Of a DNA stretch of 64,000 bases, positions 52,550 to 62,122 are shown piece by piece (within the stretch, counting starts at the first letter, position 1; every line of letters begins with the position of its first letter). The notes beneath the pieces are model-generated. The model had not been told where the DNA came from. It worked only from the letters and a program-made list of their open reading frames with translations, and made no database searches. This DNA comes from an uncultured Bacteroides sp. (GTDB lineage: Bacteria > Bacteroidota > Bacteroidia > Bacteroidales > Bacteroidaceae): assembly GCF_902491285.1 (NCBI RefSeq), contig NZ_CABUHK010000004.1, positions 1 to 64,000 on the forward strand. The letters are read 5' to 3'. The translations under genes were made by a program, and so were the position numbers.

Positions 52550-53935
52550 TTACTCCAATATAAGTTCTATAACCGGTAACTCGACATTTGGGCGTTCTAC
52601 AGGTAAAGTGATGATAACATCGTCAGCTCCTGTGTTTTCGGTCATATGGCTTCCTTTTTTGGTTTCAGTCCGAAATTTTAGTTCTGAATTGTCATTCAAT
52701 AATTGAGCATATTTGATTTTTCCTTTATATTGTTTTAGATATAAGGATTTGAATGGCCATTCTAACACGTGTATATACAGTCGGTTAGTATTGGGGTTAT
52801 ATGTGAGAATACAATTGTTGGGACAAGCATATTCAGTTGGTGCGGCGGTACATCCATAAATGGCGCTACTATGAAAACGCATCCAATGTGCCAGGCCGTT
52901 TAAACGTTCTATAGCACGTTCGTCAAAAACACCTCTTGCTGTTGGACCAACGTTTAGTAATAGATTTCCACCTTTACTGACAGTTTCGGTTAACATAACA
53001 ATTAGTTGATGTACACTTTTCCAACTGTATTCATCACGATGGTAACCCCATGAACCGGAGAATGTTTGACAGGTTTCCCAAGGAACTCGTTGGCTGTTTA
53101 CTGTGGGCCACTGTTGTGGCATGAATTGTTCTGGAGTGATGTAATCCCAGCCTTGGTTATTCTCTGTTAGTCCAAGGCGGTTGTTTATAATAATCTGTGG
53201 TTGCAATTTTCGTGCTAATTTAACAATACCTTCTGCATCCCAGTCTTTACTATTCTTTCCATTTTCTCCTTCAGCATACGTATAATCCATGAAAAGTTCA
53301 TCAATTTGTCCAAATTCAGTGAGCAATTCGGTTAATTGGTTTTTCATATATTCCCTGTATTTTGCCATATTACGGTTCTTGTTTAATTCTTTCAAGAGTT
53401 CGGGGTTTTGTGGCATTTTGGGGTGGTTACGGTCAATGGTGAAATCGGGATGATGCCAATCCAATAACGAATAATAAAATCCTATACGTATGCCTTCGTT
53501 ACGAAAAGCATTAACTAACGGCTTTAGGATATCCTTTTTATAAGGTGTATTGGTTATTTTATAGTCCGTATATTTACTGTCCCACATACAAAAACCATCA
53601 TGATGCTTAGTCGTGAAAACCATATATTTAACTCCGGCTACTTTTGCCATATACGCCCATTCTTCCGGATTATACAAATCGGGATTAAATAAGTTTTTGT
53701 AGCGGTTGTAATGTTCATCGGACATTTTTTCTCTGCTTTTTACCCATTCGTGGCGAGCAGGCATAGCGTAAAGTCCCCAGTGGATAAACAGACCAAACCT
53801 GTCATGTGTCCACCAAGACATACGTTCCGATTGGTTTAATGAGGAATTATATTGATTTTGAACAATATGTGTCGCATTCGTCTGTTGACAAACGAAAGAT
53901 AGGAGAAAGAGGGTATATATAATAGTTCTTTTCAT
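52550..53935 (-). CDS. Alpha-L-fucosidase, GH29
   Basis: A 461-residue exported glycosidase with a signal peptide (M-K-R-T-I-I-Y...Q-Q-T-N-A). The GH29 barrel is shown by W-W-T-H-D-R-F-G-L-F-I-H-W-G (about 41-54), T-T-K-H-H-D-G-F-C-M-W (108-118), S-L-L-D-W-H-H-P-D (156-164) and the putative nucleophile D217 in I-D-E-L-F-M-D-Y. It removes terminal alpha-linked fucose from glycans. Its gene ends the minus-strand enzyme cluster of the polysaccharide locus, 2 bases after the SGNH-like gene. Confidence 0.93.
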   Translation of the reverse strand: MKRTIIYTLFLLSFVCQQTNATHIVQNQYNSSLNQSERMSWWTHDRFGLFIHWGLYAMPARHEWVKSREKMSDEHYNRYKNLFNPDLYNPEEWAYMAKVAGVKYMVFTTKHHDGFCMWDSKYTDYKITNTPYKKDILKPLVNAFRNEGIRIGFYYSLLDWHHPDFTIDRNHPKMPQNPELLKELNKNRNMAKYREYMKNQLTELLTEFGQIDELFMDYTYAEGENGKNSKDWDAEGIVKLARKLQPQIIINNRLGLTENNQGWDYITPEQFMPQQWPTVNSQRVPWETCQTFSGSWGYHRDEYSWKSVHQLIVMLTETVSKGGNLLLNVGPTARGVFDERAIERLNGLAHWMRFHSSAIYGCTAAPTEYACPNNCILTYNPNTNRLYIHVLEWPFKSLYLKQYKGKIKYAQLLNDNSELKFRTETKKGSHMTENTGADDVIITLPVERPNVELPVIELILE

Positions 53936-53937
53936 AC

Positions 53938-54714
53938 TTAGTACTTTATAGGTAAAATTTTGGTCATCAAATCTACAAAAATAGCTGCCATTCGTTGCTG
54001 CATATATGATTGTTCGCCCCGTATGGGATGATGTCCATAAGCTATGCCTTCTGTAACCTGAATATCCGTGGAATATAATTGGCTGAAAGGTTTTCCAGTG
54101 ACAGGATGTAATACATTTTTTGAGAATCCGATATATTTATCAAATTCAATTAAAGGAACTCCCCATTTAGCGGCGAGCTTTCTGATACTTTCATTATAAA
54201 CGGTGCGACAATCATGCCAGTGTGTACATAATACAATAATTGCAGGTTTACCATAAGGAGTATTATAGTATTTGGATGTAGTATCATTACGTAATTCATA
54301 GCATTCCGTGAGGTAACGTTTGATGACATAATCATAGGCTGCCGCGTAATTGCTGCGATCAAATGGTACTTCATAATCCGTGTATTTATCTTTCAGTTGA
54401 AGTTCTTCATAAACATCTTTATTATGTACTTGCATAATGACTAATGCATCAATTTCTTCCAGCTCTTCTTTGGAGTAGAGGGTGCCATTGACCATTCGGT
54501 TAGCTGTATTGGCTATGGCTTCTCCGCCTATGGATCGGTTAATGGCTTCGGCATTCAGTTTGCGACAACCTATTTCGAACCAACCGTTTTGCGGAGAAGC
54601 GAATGAGGCTCCTGTCAATAAGATATTGTATTCTGTTGTTTTTGACAGGTTTTGTGCTGCTACTATTCCTGTGAAAATATAGAATAACAGCACGGTTAGA
54701 AATGTCTTCTTCAT
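53938..54714 (-). CDS. Exported SGNH-hydrolase-like protein (DUF5040-like)
   Basis: A 258-residue protein with a signal peptide ending A-A-Q. The block I region reads L-L-T-G-A-S-F-A-S (32-40; serine S37 in place of GDS). A block II-like glycine lies in S-I-G-G-E-A-I-A-N-T, and the C-terminal G-H-H-P-I-R-G-E may supply the catalytic histidine. This suggests a carbohydrate esterase-like fold. The activity, for example deacetylation of the target glycan, is inferred from position between glycosidase genes. Confidence 0.65.
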   Translation of the reverse strand: MKKTFLTVLLFYIFTGIVAAQNLSKTTEYNILLTGASFASPQNGWFEIGCRKLNAEAINRSIGGEAIANTANRMVNGTLYSKEELEEIDALVIMQVHNKDVYEELQLKDKYTDYEVPFDRSNYAAAYDYVIKRYLTECYELRNDTTSKYYNTPYGKPAIIVLCTHWHDCRTVYNESIRKLAAKWGVPLIEFDKYIGFSKNVLHPVTGKPFSQLYSTDIQVTEGIAYGHHPIRGEQSYMQQRMAAIFVDLMTKILPIKY

Positions 54715-54728
54715 ATTTTCTTGTTTTT

Positions 54729-56477
54729 TTATGGTTTATCTATAATTCTGTATTTATCTACAGTAGGATTTAGTCCTTGTTTTAAATCGTGATACAATGG
54801 AGGTTTGTTAAAGTCAAAACTATAAGGCTCATAAAGTGTGGCACAATCTGGATGAGTCTCTCCGAATAGTTTGTATTCTTTCCATAACCGGTCATAATTA
54901 TCGATGGCTTTACGAATACTTTTTGTGTCATATTGGCCGTTTATATCTCCTTCGTAGCCTTTGAGCATGATAATCCAACCCTGTTCATAGATTGAATATA
55001 AAAGTAATCCGTATTTGGCGGAAGTTTGTAAGTAACGCTTTAGTTCCGGATTGCCTGTTTGTATTTTGTCGGCTAATGCTACAATCTCTTTCCAGATAGC
55101 AACACTTTGGGCTTTTTCTAGTATGATTTTATGAGTTAGTCCTTGTTCTATAATAGTTTTGAGATTCTGTCTCAATTCTTTCTCTCCTCCGATGAATTGA
55201 TCTCTCGTCCACCATACATTGATGGGGAGAATTAAAGAAGCTCTTCCTCTGACAATCGCGTCAGCAGACAAAAGAGAAAGACGATGAAAACGTTCGATGT
55301 CTTTTCCTTTGAATCCGTTGACCATGGCATATTTCTTAAATAATTCCTTTTCCGGTAACGACATCTGGTTTGCCCAATTGGCCAATATTGCAACGTTTAT
55401 GTCGCACCATAATTCATTTTTGATATAGGGACCTCTCCAGCCTCCTCCTCTTGACCATGTCCAAATACCAGCAAAATTGGGATTTGATTTTAACTGGTTC
55501 AAACAGTAAGGCTGGGAGTCTGATTTTAATTCTTCAAATCCATTAAGTACACCGTCTGCAATATAGTTCGGGTATGCTCCTTTGCCTTCATATTCGCGTT
55601 GACATTCAATTTCTACAATTTGTTTGTGCTTACCTATTCCTAATGTAGGGTTGAATTTATACGTTCGGTGATAATCCCCCTGTACGTGTTTTATGCATAG
55701 ATATAGATTGGGGTGAGGTTCAACGTTGTTTGTTACGGAAAGGTAATATTGGGGATTGATATGGAAGTAGCCGAAATCCCATGTACGGTAGAAGATTTTT
55801 TTATTTTGGCGTATGCACACTTCTTCTCTCAGCAGATTTATTAGGTTACTGTGTATTTTTTCTCCTCCATCGGTTTTATATGTAGAATTATGTTCCCATG
55901 ATTTTTCGTTTCTGGGTATGGGACCATTGCCAGTGTGGTAAGGAGTATTTTGCAAGTAAGTTTCTCCTACGCGAATAACCAGACCGTCAAGTTTCGGGAA
56001 ACGTTTAAATATTTCTTGAAGCATGATTCGGTGTATCTCTTGTGTTTTGGGGCGAGTGAAGTCAATTCGTCCTGTCGCGTCACAAATTTCATTTTTATAA
56101 ATTTCCACCAGGCGTTTGGGAAGTACGATGATATCAGTAAAGTAATATGCTTCCAATCCGGCTTTATGGATAGCTTCAATCTTGTTTTCTATGCGGGTGG
56201 CAACAGAATCGATCCATAGACACTCTTTAGAACCGGCAGGACATATTCTTGGGTCTAAACTGCTATATGTTATGGCTGTATGTACAGATTGAAATTCATT
56301 AACTACTTGCGCGTTAAAACCATATTGCACTAAATTCCCAGGTTCATTGAACCATGTATTTGTAAAAGGTTCACCCGGATTATGATGAACCATATCCATA
56401 ACAATAGGAGTTTGAGCAAACAGGCAACTCCACAGTGTGTTCGCTAGCAAAAGGACTGGAAATAGGTGTTTTCTCAT
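54729..56477 (-). CDS. Exported glycoside-hydrolase-like protein of unknown family
   Basis: A 582-residue protein from the ATG at 56477, giving a signal peptide M-R-K-H-L-F-P-V-L-L-L...L-F-A-Q; the frame opens 17 codons earlier. It has the look of a TIM-barrel enzyme: G-L-E-A-Y-Y-F-T-D, K-L-D-G-L-V-I-R-V-G-E-T-Y, Y-R-T-W-D-F-G-Y-F, I-V-E-I-E-C-Q-R-E-Y-E-G-K-G. The last segment recalls the E-x-Q-I-T-Q-E-Y-x-G-Q region of GH67 alpha-glucuronidases, but the match is weak. Acidic residues in G-E-T-Y and E-C-Q-R-E are candidates for catalysis. It lies 7 bases after the beta-helix gene. Confidence 0.6.
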   Translation of the reverse strand: MRKHLFPVLLLANTLWSCLFAQTPIVMDMVHHNPGEPFTNTWFNEPGNLVQYGFNAQVVNEFQSVHTAITYSSLDPRICPAGSKECLWIDSVATRIENKIEAIHKAGLEAYYFTDIIVLPKRLVEIYKNEICDATGRIDFTRPKTQEIHRIMLQEIFKRFPKLDGLVIRVGETYLQNTPYHTGNGPIPRNEKSWEHNSTYKTDGGEKIHSNLINLLREEVCIRQNKKIFYRTWDFGYFHINPQYYLSVTNNVEPHPNLYLCIKHVQGDYHRTYKFNPTLGIGKHKQIVEIECQREYEGKGAYPNYIADGVLNGFEELKSDSQPYCLNQLKSNPNFAGIWTWSRGGGWRGPYIKNELWCDINVAILANWANQMSLPEKELFKKYAMVNGFKGKDIERFHRLSLLSADAIVRGRASLILPINVWWTRDQFIGGEKELRQNLKTIIEQGLTHKIILEKAQSVAIWKEIVALADKIQTGNPELKRYLQTSAKYGLLLYSIYEQGWIIMLKGYEGDINGQYDTKSIRKAIDNYDRLWKEYKLFGETHPDCATLYEPYSFDFNKPPLYHDLKQGLNPTVDKYRIIDKP

Positions 56478-56484
56478 GATAATA

Positions 56485-58599
56485 TTATTGATTGTTATTA
56501 GTAACTTGTTGATCTTCGATAGAATCAAAACCCTTTTGTTGTTGTTTTATAGAATTGATTAATTGTACTCTATCCGGTAAGGAAGTGCGATATTTATCTA
56601 TATATAGTCCGCATTTCTCTAATTGGTATTCTGTTATAGAGCTAACTCCCGGAATATTTTTCAGGCTTTTTAGAATAGATATTTCTCGGAAATTTAAGTT
56701 GGGAATAACCAAGTCTGTATTACTGCCGAAGTATGAATATTGAAAATCTTCATCTTTCCCTTCTTTTCGTAATCCGCAACGGCAGTTGATAAATGTGTTA
56801 TCTGCTATGCTGTTATTAATGGGTAATTCCAGATGGTCGGTCTGTAAAAATGTACTTATACCTGGGTAGATGTTGTCCCAGTTGCCTTTGTTAATACGGA
56901 AAACATCGAACAAATGGGTGAATTCAGGATTTTGTGCATTATAATTTCGTTTTTTTCCACGGGCATCAATACTTATGCCTGCTGCACTACAATCAAAATA
57001 TAGATTATCGTGAACGTGATTGCAGTGGCCTCCACCTATAATGGTACCGGAAACGACTTGATGGACTATGTTTTTATAAATTGAGTCCCCCGCATGTCCA
57101 TCATCTGCATACAATGCATTAGCTCGTGGTGAATGATGAATAAAATTGTGGCGTAAGACGTTGCCTCGTGAAGTCCAGTCCCAACGACTATAAAAGGCTC
57201 CGACATCACCTGTGACCTGAGCTATGTCGAACACTTCATTATATTCTAGGATATTGTTGTTTCCTCCATAGATAAAGGCTGCATGGGGAGCGTTGTGTAC
57301 CATATTGTGCCGGACGCTAATTCCCACTGCATTGCCTTCTTTTATGCCGATTCCTGTAGTAAAGACTCCCAGTTTTACAGCAGGAGCATAACTGCGCTGT
57401 ATTTCACCAAAACGGGTAAAATAATTGTTCTCTATTAAGTGTTTGCAAGCAATCAGATTTTTTCGGTCACCTCCTGATACCTCAATACAGGTGCGACCGA
57501 TATATTCAAAGTTGTTGCTTTGTATTCTATTTTGTTTTCCTCCCTGAATGATTAATGCGTCTCCTAATATATTTTTGAAGTTACATCCGGCAATCAGACA
57601 TTCTGTGGCATTTTTTATGATAACGCCATCGCCTAAATGATTTTTGAAGGAGATATTTTCTATTTTTATATGATTTGAATTTATAATGTTAATCAATGGG
57701 GTAGTGTCTGATACAATACTCAATAAGTTTTCATCGAAATGTTCGGGAGGGAAAAGATATAATTTTTGAGTTGTAAAATCAATGCACCATTCTCCCGGCT
57801 GATCTATTTCTTCGAGAAGGTTCTCTACATAATATTCTTCTTTTCCCGAACCGTACGGACGATGATATTTGGAACCGATGCCGCCAAATATGCCTACATC
57901 TTTTCCTGCCTTTGTTTCTATCCCTACGCTGTGAGTGACAGTTTGTTTGTTCGGGTCTATTTCCTTTATACGTACAGTCCAGGCCTGCCAGGGGATACGC
58001 CAGTATCCTGTAAACCATAGACCGTTTTTGACGGCATTCACCCATTTGCCGTGTTCCGGATCACTATATTCAAAAGTACCTCCCTGTTCGTTTGTTCCGA
58101 AATTGTCCAATACCCTTTTCATATATAGATAACCTTTGTTGGGGTAACGCGAAAGAGGGAGTAGCTCATTGTTGTAAATGAGTTGTGGAAAGTTCTTCCG
58201 CTCTTTCATTAAATCGGGAAAAAACGGAACATTGATACCTATTTCCGATAAGTCTATCTCCATAATATTACCTTGAGCATTCGGGTGAACTCTATTTTTG
58301 GTTTGAGTATCTTTGACAGGTCTCAGTTTTCCTTTCAAGGGTTTATCACATCGCAACTGTACCTTTCCCGGATTTTTACCTTTTATTATTATCCCTTTCT
58401 TACAGTTTTTTATATCTATGCTTTTATGAAGGATATAGTCTCCGTCATGAAGTAAAATGGAGTTTCCGTTCATAGATGCTTTTTCGATGGCTGCTTGTAT
58501 GCCCCTCTCTCCTTGGAGTGGGGAAAGCTGGATAATACTTTGCCCCCGGCTGGGAAAGGAAAACGTACAGGCTAATAATAAGATCAGTAAATGTTTCAT
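56485..58599 (-). CDS. Right-handed beta-helix protein (GH141/lyase-like)
   Basis: A 704-residue exported protein from the ATG at 58599 (M-K-H-L-L-I-L-L-L-A-C...S-R-G-Q signal). An upstream ATG at 58674 lies beyond the promoter -7 box at 58634-58641 and is rejected. Residues of about 300-560 show the N-x-I/V repeats of a parallel beta-helix (I-K-I-E-N-I-S-F-K-N-H, I-Q-S-N-N-F-E-Y-I-G, I-L-E-Y-N-E-V-F-D-I, V-L-R-H-N-F-I-H-H-S). This architecture occurs in polysaccharide lyases and in GH120/GH141 enzymes, the latter including alpha-L-fucosidases. With a GH29 gene nearby a GH141-like role is attractive but unproven. Confidence 0.75.
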   Translation of the reverse strand: MKHLLILLLACTFSFPSRGQSIIQLSPLQGERGIQAAIEKASMNGNSILLHDGDYILHKSIDIKNCKKGIIIKGKNPGKVQLRCDKPLKGKLRPVKDTQTKNRVHPNAQGNIMEIDLSEIGINVPFFPDLMKERKNFPQLIYNNELLPLSRYPNKGYLYMKRVLDNFGTNEQGGTFEYSDPEHGKWVNAVKNGLWFTGYWRIPWQAWTVRIKEIDPNKQTVTHSVGIETKAGKDVGIFGGIGSKYHRPYGSGKEEYYVENLLEEIDQPGEWCIDFTTQKLYLFPPEHFDENLLSIVSDTTPLINIINSNHIKIENISFKNHLGDGVIIKNATECLIAGCNFKNILGDALIIQGGKQNRIQSNNFEYIGRTCIEVSGGDRKNLIACKHLIENNYFTRFGEIQRSYAPAVKLGVFTTGIGIKEGNAVGISVRHNMVHNAPHAAFIYGGNNNILEYNEVFDIAQVTGDVGAFYSRWDWTSRGNVLRHNFIHHSPRANALYADDGHAGDSIYKNIVHQVVSGTIIGGGHCNHVHDNLYFDCSAAGISIDARGKKRNYNAQNPEFTHLFDVFRINKGNWDNIYPGISTFLQTDHLELPINNSIADNTFINCRCGLRKEGKDEDFQYSYFGSNTDLVIPNLNFREISILKSLKNIPGVSSITEYQLEKCGLYIDKYRTSLPDRVQLINSIKQQQKGFDSIEDQQVTNNNQ

Positions 58600-58633
58600 T
58601 GTATTATATTGATTGTTGAAAATAGAACAAGTG

Positions 58634-58641
58634 CAAAAGTA
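58634..58641 (-). promoter_or_regulatory. -7 element of the minus-strand enzyme cluster
   Basis: Reverse strand reads TACTTTTG, an exact TANNTTTG match, 34 bases before the ATG at 58599. Confidence 0.55.
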
Positions 58642-58787
58642 CCGTGATTTAGCTAATCTTTTTAATAATGGCATTTCAAAATATATGAGATTTGTTTCAT
58701 GAGTTATTCGAAGTATTTTATATCATTGCAGAAAATATGAAAAACATGACGGTTGAGACTGACATAAATCATTCGAATTTGCGTATC

Positions 58788-58821
58788 ATGTAACATGTGT
58801 TATATAAATGTAACCAGTGTT
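58788..58821. promoter_or_regulatory. Direct repeat ATGTAAC-N2-GTGTT, candidate regulator site
   Basis: Two copies at 58788-58801 and 58808-58821, 20 bases apart (two helical turns), about 65-100 bases upstream of the susC -7 box. AraC-type regulators bind such tandem sites, and the end of one is encoded at the window edge. Confidence 0.5.
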
Positions 58822-58886
58822 GTTATGAAGATGTTATTCTCATATATTTTGAAGCATGAGTATTAATTGCCGTGCTGTCTAATGCC

Positions 58887-58894
58887 TAATTTTG
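58887..58894 (+). promoter_or_regulatory. -7 element of susC
   Basis: TAATTTTG matches TANNTTTG, 50 bases before the susC ATG; an ATTG lies 17 bases further upstream. Confidence 0.55.
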
Positions 58895-58944
58895 CATCCG
58901 TAGTTAAACAACACTAAGTAACCTTTATTAAATTTTTAATTATT

Positions 58945-61900
58945 ATGAATTCATTTACACGCATTGGATTACGATCTCGGTTCCTGTTGGTGCTGATGAT
59001 TGGACTTATTTTACCGACATTGTCTGTTTGGGGACAGAATGCAACAATTACTGGTAAGGTCGTTGATCCCAAAGGAGAGCCTCTTGTAGGCGTTTCGGTC
59101 TTAGAACAAGGTACAACGAATGGTACTGTTACTGATATGAATGGTCGGTATAGTATTGTTGTTCAGAAAGACTCTTCTCCTCTTCGATTTAGTTATATGG
59201 GGTTTGATAATCAGGAAATTGTTCCGGGAAAACGTCGGGTTATCGATGTCACATTGACAGAAAACTCTGTGGTGATTGATGATGTGGTGGTGATTGCCTA
59301 TGGAACTAAGAAACGCCGTGACATGATAGGGTCTGTTTCTAAAATTAAAAGTGATGAAATTTCGCTGATGCAAGGTGGTCGTTTTGAGAATTCTTTGCAG
59401 GGGCTGGCTTCCGGTGTACAAGTTGTGAATGACGGTATGCCGGGTAGTACTCCACAGATAAAGATTCGCGGTATCGGTTCTATTGCATCGGGGAGTGATC
59501 CGCTTTGGGTGGTTGACGGTATTGTAGGTGGAGGTTCTACGATGGTGAACTCCAATGATATTGAATCAATAGAAGTATTGAAAGATGCTGCTGCAACCGC
59601 AATTTATGGTTCCCGCGGTGCGAATGGTGTGATCATTGTTACAACGAAGAAGGGAAAAAAAGGAGGACTTAAATTCGACGTTCATTATGAAGGCGGTATT
59701 ACTCCTATCACTAATTCAGATTTAGGACTGGCCAGTACGAAGACATACTTTGATATAATGGATGAGGCTCGTGCTAATGTGGGATTAAATCCGCTTGACC
59801 CGCAGAAAGATATTATCGAACCGTATTATTCCAATTGGACTTCTCCGATAACTCGTGAGGAAGCTATGAATACGGATATGGATTGGGTTGATTTGGTGAC
59901 TCGTATGGGACATTTCCATGATATAAACGTGGCCTTGAATCAAGGGGGGGAGAACTCAACGACTTACGCGTCTGTTAATTACCGTTCTGACGAGTCCAGT
60001 TTGAAAGGGCTAAGCATGAATGCGGCCAGCGCACGTTTGAATAGTGAATTTAAGAAAGGAATTGTGACTTTGGGAACTCAGTCTTTTCTGAAGTTCGACC
60101 GTAAAAAAACGACGAATAAATGGGCGGTAGTTTCTGATAAGTTTCCGTGGCGCAAAGTGTATGATCCGGAAGACCCTACAGGGTATTGGAATCCACAAAT
60201 GGCGGATGGTCATCCGACAGCTACTCTTGACAACGATTATCAGTTGAGTACAGGTGAGAATTTTAGTTTCCGCACAACATTATATATGGATGTTAACCTG
60301 AAGTGGATAAAAGGGCTCTCAGTTCGTGCAGATGCAAGTTATGGGTATGGATTGGCGCAAAGTGATTATTGGTTGTCCGGTTTGATTACGAATACTGGCA
60401 ATGTAGATGGTAACCAAGGTAATAAAAGCAAGAAAACGACTAAGTCCCAACAATATCATGCTTTTGCCAAATATAACCGTGAATGGACAGATCATGGTCT
60501 GGATATTGTAACGGGTATTGAAGCAAATAGGAGTTATACGGATAATGCTGTTGTTGCCGGTAAGAACTTGAGTGGTGAGTTTCAGGAACCCAAGATTATT
60601 GGTACAATGCTGGGGAATAACAGTGCTTATATAGGTGGTGAGAGTTACACATTCAGTTTCTTTAACCGTATCGACTATAAGTTCAAGCAACGTTATTTAC
60701 TTGGAGCATCTTTTGTACGCGAAGGATCATCTAAGTTTGTGAAAGAAAACCGTTTTGGAGACTTCTATTCAGTATCAGGTGGTTGGATTATTTCTGATGA
60801 GGCTTTTATGCGTAATGCCGGTTTTATTTCATTGTTGAAGTTACGTGGCAGCTATGGAGAAACAGGTAATCAGAACATTCCTTCGGAAGTGACGAAGAAT
60901 TCGTATAGTATAAAGAGCAAGCAATATTACAATAATATGCAGAATATGTTCTTATGGAATATCGCTAATAAAGCAGCTAAATGGGAGAAAAACAAAAGTA
61001 TTGACTTGGGACTTGATTATGCGCTGTTCAATAATAAAGTAAATGGTTCTATTGCTTATTATCGTCGTACGACAAGTGACATGTTGATGCGTGTGCAATT
61101 ACCCGCATCTGCCGGTATCACCAATAGTGGCGGTAATGCTGACAATAATTCTATGTGGGCAAATGTTGGTTCGATGTATAATCAGGGATTTGAATTTGAC
61201 ATTAATGTTACTTTGGTCAAGAAAGACTTTGAATGGAACATGAACTATAATTTGACGACAAATATGAATAAAGTGACAGCACTTGATGCGAGTGTTGATG
61301 CAAAAGGGACCGGTATCATCAATACACGTCCGGGAGCGATCACGAAGAAAGATCTGGCTTTGGGTACTTATTTTATGGCTGAATGGGCAGGAGTTGATCC
61401 GGAGAAAGGTATCGGCATGATTTATGAAATAGATCTTGACCGTTACAATAAGACCGGTGAGACAGTGAAAACCGGAAGATTGATTCCCGCTACTCAATCA
61501 AACGTAAATAAACACCGTATAATTCAAGAAGGTAAAACGGCTCTTCCGAAAGTTTATATGGGCTGGACAAATAACTTTAAATATAAGGCATTCGATTTAT
61601 CATTTATGTTCTATCTCTCATTAGGTAGTTATACCTTTAATTATCATAGATATACAAAATCATTTGTAGGAGATGGACGTAATAATGTGACTGCTGATAT
61701 TTATGAGAACTCATGGAAGAAACCGGGAGATATTGCAGAGTATCCGCAACTTCGTTGGCAAGATAAATATAATTATGATGACAATGGAAATGACAAGCAA
61801 AATGTAACTTATATAAAACATGATGCCGGTCACACCAAGTATCTGGAGAAAAGTGCTTATTTACGTTTGCGTAATTTGACTTTAGGATATACACTTCCAC

Positions 61901-62106
61901 AAAGAATCTGCTCGAAAATAAATATTGATGCTTTAAGAGTGTATGTCTCAGCTGTCAACCTTTTCACCATTACTTCATTTAACGGCTATGACCCTGAAGT
62001 AAGAGTAAAGAACCAAACAGGTGCCAATGCGCAGGGAGCTGTATTCTCCGGTAGTGAAATGCCGCAGACCCGTATATTCTCCGCAGGTATTAACTTTAAA
62101 TTTTAA
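58945..62106 (+). CDS. susC-like: SusC/RagA-family TonB-linked outer-membrane transporter
   Basis: A 1053-residue outer-membrane importer of oligosaccharides. A signal peptide ends near W-G-Q. A carboxypeptidase-regulatory-like domain follows (about 34-112; I-T-G-K-V-V-D-P-K-G-E-P-L-V-G-V-S-V). Then come the TonB box D-D-V-V-V-I-A-Y-G-T and the plug (I-R-G-I-G-S, I-Y-G-S-R-G-A-N-G-V-I-I-V-T-T-K-K-G). The barrel ends in I-N-F-K-F. No extra STN domain is present, so signalling by anti-sigma factor is not expected. It pairs with the SusD-like gene 16 bases downstream. Confidence 0.96.
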   Translation: MNSFTRIGLRSRFLLVLMIGLILPTLSVWGQNATITGKVVDPKGEPLVGVSVLEQGTTNGTVTDMNGRYSIVVQKDSSPLRFSYMGFDNQEIVPGKRRVIDVTLTENSVVIDDVVVIAYGTKKRRDMIGSVSKIKSDEISLMQGGRFENSLQGLASGVQVVNDGMPGSTPQIKIRGIGSIASGSDPLWVVDGIVGGGSTMVNSNDIESIEVLKDAAATAIYGSRGANGVIIVTTKKGKKGGLKFDVHYEGGITPITNSDLGLASTKTYFDIMDEARANVGLNPLDPQKDIIEPYYSNWTSPITREEAMNTDMDWVDLVTRMGHFHDINVALNQGGENSTTYASVNYRSDESSLKGLSMNAASARLNSEFKKGIVTLGTQSFLKFDRKKTTNKWAVVSDKFPWRKVYDPEDPTGYWNPQMADGHPTATLDNDYQLSTGENFSFRTTLYMDVNLKWIKGLSVRADASYGYGLAQSDYWLSGLITNTGNVDGNQGNKSKKTTKSQQYHAFAKYNREWTDHGLDIVTGIEANRSYTDNAVVAGKNLSGEFQEPKIIGTMLGNNSAYIGGESYTFSFFNRIDYKFKQRYLLGASFVREGSSKFVKENRFGDFYSVSGGWIISDEAFMRNAGFISLLKLRGSYGETGNQNIPSEVTKNSYSIKSKQYYNNMQNMFLWNIANKAAKWEKNKSIDLGLDYALFNNKVNGSIAYYRRTTSDMLMRVQLPASAGITNSGGNADNNSMWANVGSMYNQGFEFDINVTLVKKDFEWNMNYNLTTNMNKVTALDASVDAKGTGIINTRPGAITKKDLALGTYFMAEWAGVDPEKGIGMIYEIDLDRYNKTGETVKTGRLIPATQSNVNKHRIIQEGKTALPKVYMGWTNNFKYKAFDLSFMFYLSLGSYTFNYHRYTKSFVGDGRNNVTADIYENSWKKPGDIAEYPQLRWQDKYNYDDNGNDKQNVTYIKHDAGHTKYLEKSAYLRLRNLTLGYTLPQRICSKINIDALRVYVSAVNLFTITSFNGYDPEVRVKNQTGANAQGAVFSGSEMPQTRIFSAGINFKF

Positions 62107-62122
62107 TTAAATATTTGATAGT

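Noticed and set aside
58600..58674. 25-codon N-terminal extension of the beta-helix protein
   Set aside because: The -7 box at 58634-58641 lies within it, and the signal peptide begins at the ATG at 58599.
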